The notes beneath the pieces are model-generated. The model made no database searches. It saw only the letters and a list, made by a program, of their open reading frames with translations, and was not told where the DNA came from. The position numbers were made by a program, and so were the translations under genes. Below, in pieces: positions 17,195-24,779 of a stretch of 64,000 nt of DNA (its first letter is position 1; each line of letters begins with the position of its first letter). Source of the DNA: an uncultured Acetobacteraceae bacterium (GTDB taxonomy: Bacteria; Pseudomonadota; Alphaproteobacteria; Acetobacterales; Acetobacteraceae). The DNA is taken from contig CALTUD010000001.1 of the NCBI GenBank assembly GCA_943912335.1, positions 124,001-188,000 on the forward strand, in the 5' to 3' direction.

Positions 17195-18907
17195 ATGACT
17201 CATATCGTTGAAACCGCCGAGAGCTTCGCCGACACCGCGGTGCGGGGATACTGCGCCGTGTATGATCGCCTCGTGCGTCCCGTTCCGGGCGGCGTGCTGC
17301 GCTCCACCGCGACCCCGGAGGGCAAGGTCGCCGTGGTGATCGGCGGCGGCAGCGGCCATTATCCGGCTTTCGCCGGTTATGTCGGGCATGGTCTTGCCGA
17401 TGCGGCGGTGGCGGGCGACGTGTTCGCTTCACCGGCCACGCGTCTGGTCGCGTCCGTGGCGCGCAAGGCGTATCGCGGCGGTGGTATCCTGCTCGGATTC
17501 GGCAACTACGCTGGCGACGTGCTGAATTTCGGCTTTGCGGCACAGCAGCTTCGCGCCGACGGTTACGATGTGCGTGTGCTGGCGATCACCGACGACGTGG
17601 CGAGCGCCGCGGCGGACGATACCGCGCGCCGTCGTGGCGTGGCGGGCGACATTCCGGTGTTCAAGATCGCCGGGGCGGCCGCCGAGGCGGGGGCCGATCT
17701 GGATGAGGTGGAGCGTCTGGCCCGCCACGCCAATGCGCGCACCCGCTCCTTCGGCGTGGCGTTCGGCGGCTGCACCCTGCCTGGCGCGCATGAGCCGCTG
17801 TTCACCGTGGCGGAAGGGCTCATGGCGATCGGCCTCGGCATTCATGGCGAGCCGGGCGTGAAGGAAACCGCGATCCTGCCGGCCTCGGAGCTGGCGCAGC
17901 TTCTGGTGGATCGTCTGGTCGAGGAAGCGCCGCCGGGTGCGTCCGGGCGGGCGGCGGTTCTGCTGAACGGTCTCGGCGGCACCAAATACGAGGAGTTGTT
18001 CGTTCTGTGGACATTCGTGAGTGCTGCGCTGGAGAAAGCCGGACTCACGGCGGTGGCGCCGCTGGTGGGCGAATACGTCACCAGCCTGGACATGGAAGGT
18101 TGCTCGCTGAGCATCACCTGGCTCGACGAGGAGCTGGAGCCGCTCTGGCTGGCGCCGTGCGATTCCGCGGCGTTGCGTGTCGGCACCGTGCCGGCGGCCG
18201 AACGGGCGCCGGCTTTACCGCCGGACGATGAAGGCCGGATGTCGTTTCCCGACGCGACGCCGGAGGGCCAGGCGGCGGGCAAGATCATGGCGCTGGCCCT
18301 GGCGCGCCTTGCCGCCACGCTGCGGAGCGCGGAGGCCGAGCTGGGCCGGATCGATGCCCTGGCCGGTGATGGCGACCATGGCCAGGGCATGACGCGAGGC
18401 TCCCAGGCGGGCGCCGATGCCGCCGCAAAGGCGTCCGAGGCGGGGGCCGGCGCTGCCGGCGTCCTGGCGGCAGCGGCCGATGCCTGGGCGGCGCGTGCCG
18501 GGGGAACCTCCGGCGTGATCTGGGGGCTTGGTCTGCAAACCGCCAGCACGGCGCTGAACGATCGCGAACGTCCCACCGCGACGCAGATCCGCGAGGCGGC
18601 GACGGGCGCGCTGGAAGCGGTGATGCGTCTGGGTGGGGCGCGTCCGGGCGACAAGACGCTGGTGGATGCGTTCGCGCCGTTCGCGGAAACCCTGGCGGCG
18701 GATCTGGAACGCCGGGAGCCGATCAAGGTCGCCTGGGCGCATGCGACCGAGCGTGCGTTCAACGCCGCCAACGCCACGGCCGATCTGATGCCGAAGCTGG
18801 GGCGTGCGCGCATCCACGAGGATCGCAGCAAGGGGCATCGCGATGCCGGTGCGGTGTCGTTCGCGCTGGCCGCGCGCACCATCGGCGACACGATCAACGA
18901 GCAGTGA
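17195..18907 (+). CDS. Dihydroxyacetone kinase family protein (DhaK-DhaL fusion; erythrulose kinase candidate)
   Basis: ATP-dependent ketose kinase, 570 aa. The DAK1 domain (residues 1-335) has GGGSGHYPAFAGYVGHGLA. Its His217 in GIHGEPG is the residue that binds the ketone as a hemiaminal. The DAK2 domain (about 355-570) has the ADP/metal loop ALAGDGDHGQGMTRGS and RAGGTSGVIWG. This architecture serves dihydroxyacetone kinases and the tetrulose kinases LerK and DerK. The adjacent TIM homologue and the lack of glycerol genes favour L- or D-erythrulose, by inference. The start ATG at 17195 follows CCAGGA closely. The stop overlaps the next gene's possible GTG. Confidence 0.88.
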   Translation: MTHIVETAESFADTAVRGYCAVYDRLVRPVPGGVLRSTATPEGKVAVVIGGGSGHYPAFAGYVGHGLADAAVAGDVFASPATRLVASVARKAYRGGGILLGFGNYAGDVLNFGFAAQQLRADGYDVRVLAITDDVASAAADDTARRRGVAGDIPVFKIAGAAAEAGADLDEVERLARHANARTRSFGVAFGGCTLPGAHEPLFTVAEGLMAIGLGIHGEPGVKETAILPASELAQLLVDRLVEEAPPGASGRAAVLLNGLGGTKYEELFVLWTFVSAALEKAGLTAVAPLVGEYVTSLDMEGCSLSITWLDEELEPLWLAPCDSAALRVGTVPAAERAPALPPDDEGRMSFPDATPEGQAAGKIMALALARLAATLRSAEAELGRIDALAGDGDHGQGMTRGSQAGADAAAKASEAGAGAAGVLAAAADAWAARAGGTSGVIWGLGLQTASTALNDRERPTATQIREAATGALEAVMRLGGARPGDKTLVDAFAPFAETLAADLERREPIKVAWAHATERAFNAANATADLMPKLGRARIHEDRSKGHRDAGAVSFALAARTIGDTINEQ

Positions 18908-18918
18908 GGATGGCGAGC

Positions 18919-19683
18919 GTGAACGGGCGCCGTGCGATCGTCGGTGTCAGCCTCAAGATGTATATGGGTCTGGCGCAGACGAGGCGCTGGATGGATGCGC
19001 TTGCCGCGATGGCGGCGGACGCTCTGCCGGACGGGGTCGACCTGTTCGTGATCCCCACCTTCGTCTCCCTGCAGGATGCGCGTGAAAGCCTGGCCGGCAC
19101 GCCGGTGATGCTGGGTGCGCAGGACGTGTTCTGGGAAGATGCGGGCGCCTTCACCGGCGAGATCTCGCCGCCGATGCTGGTCGAGGCCGGTTGCCGGATG
19201 GTGGAGATCGGCCATGCCGAGCGTCGTCGTCTGTTCGGCGAAACCGACGATGTGGTCAACAAGAAGACCGTCGCTGCCCTTCGTGCCGGTCTGGTTCCGG
19301 TGCTGTGCATCGGCGAGCACGAGCGCATGGAGCCGGAGGCAGCGGTGGCGGCCTGCATGGCGCAGTTCCGGGCCGCGACCGAGGGCACCGATCCCGCTTC
19401 GCCTCTGGTAGTGGCGTGGGAGCCGGTCTGGGCGATCGGCGCCGCCGAACCGGCCGGGCCCGATTTCATTCGTGCGGTCGGCGCCGGTCTGCGTGCGGCG
19501 CTGGGCGATCGCGCCGGAACGCGCCTGATCTATGGCGGCAGCGCCGGCCCCGGGCTGTTGCAGCAACTCGATGGTGCGGTGGACGGCTTGTTCCTGGGCC
19601 GGTTCGCGCACGACATCGACAATCTTCGCCGCGTGCTCGCGGAAGCGGGCGATTGCGTTTCTTCTCTTTCTCACGCCGGATAA
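18919..19683 (+). CDS. Triosephosphate isomerase homologue (tetrulose-phosphate isomerase candidate)
   Basis: TIM-fold isomerase of about 254 aa. Catalytic residues are kept: Lys13 in VSLKMYMG, His99 in VEIGHAERR, Glu168 in VAWEPVWAIG. It departs from housekeeping TIM in two places: KMY instead of KMN at the first loop, and GLFLGRFAHD where TIM has a GG phosphate-binding turn. Homologues acting on L-erythrulose 1-phosphate (EryH/LerI) are known from erythritol and apionate pathways. The GTG at 18919 is preferred, with GAGGA 8 bases upstream; the GTG at 18904 and ATG at 18910 are alternatives. It follows the kinase without a gap. Confidence 0.85.
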   Translation: MNGRRAIVGVSLKMYMGLAQTRRWMDALAAMAADALPDGVDLFVIPTFVSLQDARESLAGTPVMLGAQDVFWEDAGAFTGEISPPMLVEAGCRMVEIGHAERRRLFGETDDVVNKKTVAALRAGLVPVLCIGEHERMEPEAAVAACMAQFRAATEGTDPASPLVVAWEPVWAIGAAEPAGPDFIRAVGAGLRAALGDRAGTRLIYGGSAGPGLLQQLDGAVDGLFLGRFAHDIDNLRRVLAEAGDCVSSLSHAG

Positions 19684-19689
19684 ACAAGA

Positions 19690-20655
19690 ATGATCGAAAC
19701 CATCAGAACCGCCGCGGTGATCGGCGCCGGCTATATGGGCGGCGGCATCGCGCAGTCGCTCGCCGCTGCCGGGATCTCCGTGACCTTGGCCGACGTGTCC
19801 GCCGAGGCCACCGAGGCGTCGCTCGAGCGTCTGCTGCGCGAAGCGGGCGAGTTCGAGGCGCAGGGACTGTTTCCGGCCGGATCCACCGCCGCGATCACCG
19901 CCAATCTGCGTACCGCCCCGTCGATCGAGGACGCCGTGCGCGACGTCGATTTCGTCGAGGAGGCGGTCCCGGAGGTGCCGTCGATCAAGCACGACGTGCT
20001 GCGCCGCATCTGTGCCGCCGCGCGGCCGGATGCGATCATCGGCACCAACACCTCCACCCTGCCGGTGAAGCTGCTGGTGACGGCGGTGACGAATCCGGAA
20101 CGCTTCCTGACGGTGCATTTCTCCAACCCGGCGCCGTTCATTCCGGGTGTCGAGCTGGTGTCCGGCGAGGCGACCGATCCGGCGGTGATCCCGGTGGTGA
20201 AGGACATGCTGCGACGGGCCAGGCGGTCCAGCGCGGAAGTGGCCGACGTGCCCGGCTTCGTTTTGAACCGTCTGCAATACGTGTTGCTGAAGGAAAGCAA
20301 TTCGATCGTCGAGGAAGGCATCGCCACGGCGCAGGATGTGGACACCATCGTGCGCTCCACCTTCGGTTTTCGCTTGCCGTTCTTCGGGCCGTTCGCGATC
20401 GCCGACATGGCCGGACTCGATGTGTATGCGAACTGCTTCAAGACGTTCGAGGATTCGTTCGGCGAACGTCTGGCGACGCCGGAACTGCTGAAGTCGCTGG
20501 TGGCGGAGGGCAAGTACGGCGTGAAGAATGGCGAGGGCTTCTACGGAAAGTTCGATCCTGAGATGGCGGCGAAGCTGGTCGCGTATCGCAACAAGGCCTA
20601 TGCGCGCATGGCTCAGCTTCTGGAAGAGCTGGGGCCCTCGCCGCTGGAGCGATAA
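19690..20655 (+). CDS. 3-hydroxyacyl-CoA dehydrogenase-family oxidoreductase (sugar-acid 3-dehydrogenase candidate)
   Basis: NAD-dependent 3-hydroxyacid dehydrogenase, 321 aa. The Rossmann motif is AVIGAGYMGGGIAQS (residues 9-23). The catalytic Glu/His pair lies in VEEAVPE and HFSNPAPFIP (His143). The all-helical C-terminal domain is present (PGFVLNRLQYVLLKESNSIVEEG). The short length and the absence of fatty-acid genes nearby recall L-gulonate 3-dehydrogenase and carnitine dehydrogenase rather than beta-oxidation. In this cassette it could oxidise the C3 hydroxyl of a sugar acid. The start is 7 bases after the isomerase stop, and a terminator follows. Confidence 0.82.
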   Translation: MIETIRTAAVIGAGYMGGGIAQSLAAAGISVTLADVSAEATEASLERLLREAGEFEAQGLFPAGSTAAITANLRTAPSIEDAVRDVDFVEEAVPEVPSIKHDVLRRICAAARPDAIIGTNTSTLPVKLLVTAVTNPERFLTVHFSNPAPFIPGVELVSGEATDPAVIPVVKDMLRRARRSSAEVADVPGFVLNRLQYVLLKESNSIVEEGIATAQDVDTIVRSTFGFRLPFFGPFAIADMAGLDVYANCFKTFEDSFGERLATPELLKSLVAEGKYGVKNGEGFYGKFDPEMAAKLVAYRNKAYARMAQLLEELGPSPLER

Positions 20656-20676
20656 GAGCGCTCTCGCAGCGAAACG

Positions 20677-20705
20677 ACGCGCGGCCTGTTCGGGTCGCGC
20701 GTTTT
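20677..20705 (+). terminator. Rho-independent terminator of the sugar cassette
   Basis: The 10-bp stem ACGCGCGGCC / GGTCGCGCGT has one G-U pair and a TGTTCG loop, and is followed by TTTT and further T-rich sequence. It lies about 20 bases after the dehydrogenase stop. Confidence 0.75.
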
Positions 20706-20710
20706 CGTGT

Positions 20711-21868
20711 TCATCCGAGCGCGTCGCGATAGATCGCCAGCGCATCCTCGCGCGTGACCGGGCGGGGATTGTTCACCAGCAGGCGGGTTTGCAGCATGGC
20801 GTCGTCCGCCATCTGTGGAAGATCGCTTTCGGTGACGCCGATCTCGCGCAGCGTGGTCGGAAGCCTCACCGACCGGGCCAAAGCGTGCAGCGTATCGATC
20901 AGGGTTTCGGCGCGCTGCGGGGGCGGAATGTCGAGCAGAGGCGGCGAGACGTCCGAGGCGATCTCCGCATAATCGTCGGCGCAGGCGGCAAGATTGAACC
21001 GCATCACCGGACACAGCATCAGCGTGGTGGACACCCCGTGCGGCACATGGAAGCGTGCGCCGATCGGATAGGCCAGCGCATGCACCGCCGCCACCGGGGC
21101 GTTGCCGAAGGCCTGCCCGGCCATGCAGGAGCCGAGCAGCATGGCGCCGCGCGCCGACGCGTCGCTGCCCTCCGACACGGCGCGCTGCAGGTTGGCGCCG
21201 AGCAGGCGGAGGGATTCCCGCGCCAGACCGCGCGAGATCGGGTTTGCGCTGGGCGCTGCGGAGCTGTGCGCCTCGATGGCGTGGATCATCGCGTCGAGAC
21301 CGGTGGCGGCGGTGATGGCGGGCGGCAGGCCGAGGGTGAGATCCGGGTCCAGCAGGGCGATGTCGGGGATCAGCAGCCGGGACGAGACGCCTTTCTTGCT
21401 GCCGCCTGCGGTGAGAATCGCGACGGGCGTCGCTTCGGAGCCGGTGCCGGCGGTGGTGGGCACCAGCAGGAGCGGCAGGCGCGGCCCCTTCGCCAGGTTG
21501 ACGCCATAGATCGCCTCGAGCGCTTCGCCGCCGCCGGCGATCAGCGCCGCGAGCTTGGCGACGTCCATCGCCGAGCCGCCGCCGAACCCGACCACGCCGG
21601 TGGCGCGCATCTCCGCCGCCATGGCGACGGCGGCGTGGACGTTGTCGTCCGGCGGTTCGGGCAGCACGCCGGAGAAGACGGCGATCTCGGCGCCGGTTTC
21701 CCGCAAGGCGGCCACGAACGGATCGGCGAGGCCGAGCTTTCGCACGCCGTTATCGGTGACCAGCAGCACGCGCGGGCCGAGCAGGACGGCGATCTCCGTG
21801 GGCGGCCGGGCGGCAAGGCCGGCGCCGAAGCGGATCTGGTGCGGCACCTGGAAATCGAAGGGTTGCAT
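20711..21868 (-). CDS. Iron-containing alcohol dehydrogenase
   Basis: Group III (Fe-type) NAD(P)-dependent alcohol dehydrogenase, 385 aa. It has the cofactor motif GVVGFGGGSAMDVAKL and the family signature TTAGTGSEATPVAI. The metal site reads GLDAMIHAIEAH plus HALAYPIGARFHVPHG (Asp and His ligands). Related enzymes act on 1,2-diols, 4-hydroxybutyrate, lactaldehyde or maleylacetate. The ATG at 21868 is preferred over 21874 because GGAGG is 8 bases from it and only 2 from the other. It is convergent with the sugar cassette and divergent from the next gene. The substrate is unknown. Confidence 0.88.
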   Translation of the reverse strand: MQPFDFQVPHQIRFGAGLAARPPTEIAVLLGPRVLLVTDNGVRKLGLADPFVAALRETGAEIAVFSGVLPEPPDDNVHAAVAMAAEMRATGVVGFGGGSAMDVAKLAALIAGGGEALEAIYGVNLAKGPRLPLLLVPTTAGTGSEATPVAILTAGGSKKGVSSRLLIPDIALLDPDLTLGLPPAITAATGLDAMIHAIEAHSSAAPSANPISRGLARESLRLLGANLQRAVSEGSDASARGAMLLGSCMAGQAFGNAPVAAVHALAYPIGARFHVPHGVSTTLMLCPVMRFNLAACADDYAEIASDVSPPLLDIPPPQRAETLIDTLHALARSVRLPTTLREIGVTESDLPQMADDAMLQTRLLVNNPRPVTREDALAIYRDALG

Positions 21869-21996
21869 GGTCATGGCCTCCCGTTTTCCCGAGCTTGCCG
21901 TCAGCGGGCGCGCGGGGCGAGCCCGGGGCCGAACACGATGGGGCGAACGGGATCTCGCTTCCCGCCGGGACGGGAAGCGGTGCTAGACTCCGGCGC

Positions 21997-22632
21997 ATGA
22001 GCGAATCGCCGTCGCTGTTTCCCCAGACCGAACCCGTTCCGCTGCGGCTGCCCTGGGAGATTCATCCGTCCCTGAAGGAAGAGCGGCTGAAATTCTGCGC
22101 CCGGATGCTGGCGGAGGCCCGTGCGGATGCCGTGCGGCTCGCTCAGCCCAGGCTGGGGGACGATGGCTGGTCCGTGGGGTGCCGCGCCTATGCGTTCGGG
22201 CGCAAGCGTTTGCGGCGTGCCGCGGACGAGGGCGCGCATCCGTGGCTGAGCATCCGGGATTCGTCCAACCGTTTCATCTTCCGCATCGGCGATGTGGATG
22301 TGCGGTTCTTTCGCGGTTCGGCCGAAGAGCCGACGCGCCGGACTTTGCGGCGCTACGGCGAGGAGGCGCGGCAGATGGCGCTGGCGCTCCATGTCGACAT
22401 CACCGCCGGTCTGGTGTTCCGCTTCGCGCTGGAGGTGGACGAGGCCGGGGGCACCGAGCGCGTGGTGTTCCTGGCTCTGCACGGCGAGGACGGGCATGCG
22501 GAGTGCTTCTGGCCGATCCCTCTGGATGCGGCGCCGATGCGTCATGCGCGGGTCAGCGGGCAGCTCAACCTGTTGGGCGAGGACGGGCAGTCGGGCGATT
22601 GGCGGGAGGGGGGCGGCGCGGCGAAACCCTGA
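21997..22632 (+). CDS. Uncharacterised protein, 211 aa
   Basis: No family is recognised with confidence. The product starts MSESPSLFPQTEPVPLRLPW. It has a basic helical part (AYAFGRKRLRRAADEG), then alternating beta-like segments (FIFRIGDVDVRFFRGS, GLVFRFALEVDEAGGTERVVFLAL, ECFWPIPLD). No signal or membrane span is seen. The ATG at 21997 is chosen; the frame upstream to 21895 lacks a ribosome site. Its last 68 bases overlap the convergent LacI gene, which makes the exact C-terminus of one of the two doubtful. Confidence 0.65.
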   Translation: MSESPSLFPQTEPVPLRLPWEIHPSLKEERLKFCARMLAEARADAVRLAQPRLGDDGWSVGCRAYAFGRKRLRRAADEGAHPWLSIRDSSNRFIFRIGDVDVRFFRGSAEEPTRRTLRRYGEEARQMALALHVDITAGLVFRFALEVDEAGGTERVVFLALHGEDGHAECFWPIPLDAAPMRHARVSGQLNLLGEDGQSGDWREGGGAAKP

Positions 22633-23641
22633 GCGGCGTCCGGAGCAGCGCGGCGGGCAGGTTGGTGCCGCAGGAATCGCGCACCACCAGGGTCGGCGCA
22701 TAGGTGACGGTGCGAGGCGGTGCGGCCGGATCGGCGATCGCCGTTTCCATCAGCGACAGGGCGGTCTGGCCGATCCGGTCCACCGGTTGCGCGACCACGG
22801 TGAGGCGCGGATGGAAGCTCGCGGCCCATTCGAAATCGTCGAATCCGGCGATGGCGAGGTCGTGCGGCACCGACAGCCCGGCATCGTGCACCGCCTGCAT
22901 CAGGCCGATGGTGGAATGGTTGTTGGCGGCGATCACCGCGCTCGGTCGTTCGGCACGCGACAGAAGCCGGGTTCCGGCCCGTCGCGCGGCGGCCACGTCG
23001 ACGGTGCCGTCTTCCACCAGATCATCCGGCGCGTTCGTGAGCTGACGGAAGGCGGCGACGCGCTGTTCGGTGGTGGCGATGCCGGGCTGGCCGCTGATCA
23101 GCCCGATGCGGCGATGGCCGAGCGCGTGCAGGTGCGAGACCAGCAGGCGCATGCCCTCGGCGTTGTCGCTACCGGTCTGGCTGAAATCATCGCGCACGAT
23201 CCGGTCCACCAGCACGGTGGGGAGCTTGACCGAAGCGAGGTAATCCAGTGTCGGCCAGGGCGCCCTGGTTCCCGCGGCGGCAAGCAGGATGCCGTCGACC
23301 CGCCGGTGATGGAAGGAGCGCACCACGCTGAGTTCCTGGTCGGGATCCTCGTTGGTGTCGGCCAGGAACACCATGACGCCGCGCTCGGAGCATGCGTGCA
23401 GGATGGATTGCACCAGTTCGATGAAATACGGGTTGGACACGGCGGAGATGGCGAGGCCGAGCGTGTTGGTGCGGGCGCCGCTTCTGGCCAGCGACCGGGC
23501 CAGCATGTTCGGCACGTAGCCCGTGGCGACGATGGCCGCTTCGACTGCCGCGCGCGTGTCGGGTTGCACGTGCCGCGTGTTGTTCACCACATGCGACACG
23601 GTGGACACCGTGACACCGGCGTGGCGCGCCACCTCCAGCAT
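22565..23641 (-). CDS. LacI-family transcriptional regulator
   Basis: Sugar-responsive repressor, about 358 aa. The HTH reads EVARHAGVTVSTVSHVVNNTRHV. A periplasmic-binding-like effector domain follows (LGLAISAVSNPYFIELVQSI, VDGILLAAAG, LAIAGFDDFEWAASF). The annotated ATG gives a slightly short N-terminus. Three codons upstream, a CTG at 23650 would restore the usual start (M)ATMLEVA, and GGAGG lies 7 bases before it, so initiation may be at CTG. It precedes a CUT2 ABC operon on the same strand, whose likely operator is at 28543. The 3' end overlaps the convergent gene by 68 bases and encodes a Pro/Arg-rich tail. Confidence 0.88.
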   Translation of the reverse strand: MLEVARHAGVTVSTVSHVVNNTRHVQPDTRAAVEAAIVATGYVPNMLARSLARSGARTNTLGLAISAVSNPYFIELVQSILHACSERGVMVFLADTNEDPDQELSVVRSFHHRRVDGILLAAAGTRAPWPTLDYLASVKLPTVLVDRIVRDDFSQTGSDNAEGMRLLVSHLHALGHRRIGLISGQPGIATTEQRVAAFRQLTNAPDDLVEDGTVDVAAARRAGTRLLSRAERPSAVIAANNHSTIGLMQAVHDAGLSVPHDLAIAGFDDFEWAASFHPRLTVVAQPVDRIGQTALSLMETAIADPAAPPRTVTYAPTLVVRDSCGTNLPAALLRTPLRVSPRRPPPANRPTARPRPTG

Positions 23642-23707
23642 GGTCGCCAGGATCGGTCCTCCCCGTTTGAACGGCCCGGAGGCGAGGTGCCTCCGGACCG
23701 GGTGATG

Positions 23708-24718
23708 TCAGAACGGGAAGCTGTCCACGTTCTCCGGCGTCGCGACTTTCGGCGGGCCCAGCAGCACGATTCCGTCGGCTCCGACGGTGTATTTGCCCAG
23801 ATGGCCAGCCTCGAAGGTGGCGCCGGCTTCGGGCTTGACCTTGCACTGCGCCAGCGCCTGCGCCGCGTAGTACGATAGATAGCCGAGATCGGGCACGTTC
23901 CACCACACATCCTGCAACGATCCGTCACGGACGTATTTCTTCACCAGGCTGACCGGACCCAGGCCGGACAGCTTGATTTTGTTGGACAAACCGGCCTGAT
24001 CCAGAGCGCGTGCCGCGGCGGGAAGACCGATGCCGGCGGGAACGATGATGCCCTTCAGCTCGGGAAAGGCCTGCACCAAGGCCAGGGTCTGCTGCTGGTT
24101 GATCTGTTCGCTTTCCTGGCCGTAGGCGACCTGGACCAGCTTCATCTTCGCGAATTTCGGGTCTGTGGCGATGGTATGCTTCATCGCCGCGATCCACTTG
24201 TTCTGGTTGGTCGCGGTCGGCGTGGAGGAGAGGATAGCGAACTGGCCGTCATAGTTGATGGCCTTGCCGAGGCTTTCCAGCATCTGCGCACCGAGCAGCG
24301 CGGAATCGGCCTGGTTGATGAACAGGGAACGCGCTTTCGGCGCCACGTCGGAATCGTAGGCGATCACCCAGATGTTCTGGGCTTCGGCGCGTCGCAGAGC
24401 GGGGGCCACCGCATTGGCGTCGTTGCCGGAGATGGCGATCACGTCGACGCCCTGGGTGACCATGTTATTGATGAAGGCGATCTGCGCTTCCGCCGTGGCC
24501 TCGGAGGGGGCCTGCAGCAGCAGCTTGCCGCCGATCTCCTTTTGCGCCTGTTCCGCGCCCGTGTTGGCGGAGCGGAAGAACGGATCGGTATCGAGCTTGG
24601 GGATGTAGCCCACCGTGACGGGGCCTTTGCGGCATTCCGCGGCCTGCGTGGCGGCCGGGAGGGCGGCGCCGAGGGCGAGAAGCGAGGCCGCTGCGAGCAG
24701 CGTGCGTGTGCGGGACAT
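23708..24718 (-). CDS. Periplasmic sugar-binding protein (RhaS/LsrB-like)
   Basis: Substrate-binding protein of a CUT2 importer, 336 aa. It has a Sec signal at residues 1-27 (RTLLAAASLLALGAALPAATQAAE). The mature start VTVGYIPKLDTDPFFRSANTG and ATAEAQIAFINNMVTQGVDVIAISGNDA resemble rhamnose (RhaS) and autoinducer-2 (LsrB) binding proteins. The ligand cannot be assigned from sequence; no rhamnose catabolic gene is nearby. The ATG at 24718 is preceded by GGAAAC. It is the third gene of the operon, 61 bases after the permease stop. Confidence 0.83.
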   Translation of the reverse strand: MSRTRTLLAAASLLALGAALPAATQAAECRKGPVTVGYIPKLDTDPFFRSANTGAEQAQKEIGGKLLLQAPSEATAEAQIAFINNMVTQGVDVIAISGNDANAVAPALRRAEAQNIWVIAYDSDVAPKARSLFINQADSALLGAQMLESLGKAINYDGQFAILSSTPTATNQNKWIAAMKHTIATDPKFAKMKLVQVAYGQESEQINQQQTLALVQAFPELKGIIVPAGIGLPAAARALDQAGLSNKIKLSGLGPVSLVKKYVRDGSLQDVWWNVPDLGYLSYYAAQALAQCKVKPEAGATFEAGHLGKYTVGADGIVLLGPPKVATPENVDSFPF

Positions 24719-24779
24719 GGTTGGTTCCGTTTCCTGTTGTTCGTTGTTTGGTTTTCTCTGCCGTTCGCCGCCGGTCCGG

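Noticed and set aside
17842..20745. 967-aa minus-strand open frame
   Set aside because: It lies antisense to the kinase, isomerase and dehydrogenase genes, all with intact motifs; it is Arg/His/Gln-rich as expected for a GC-driven shadow.
21997..23641. Toxin-antitoxin pair formed by the 211-aa protein and the LacI gene
   Set aside because: The genes are convergent, not an operon, and the regulator is a full-length sugar-type LacI.
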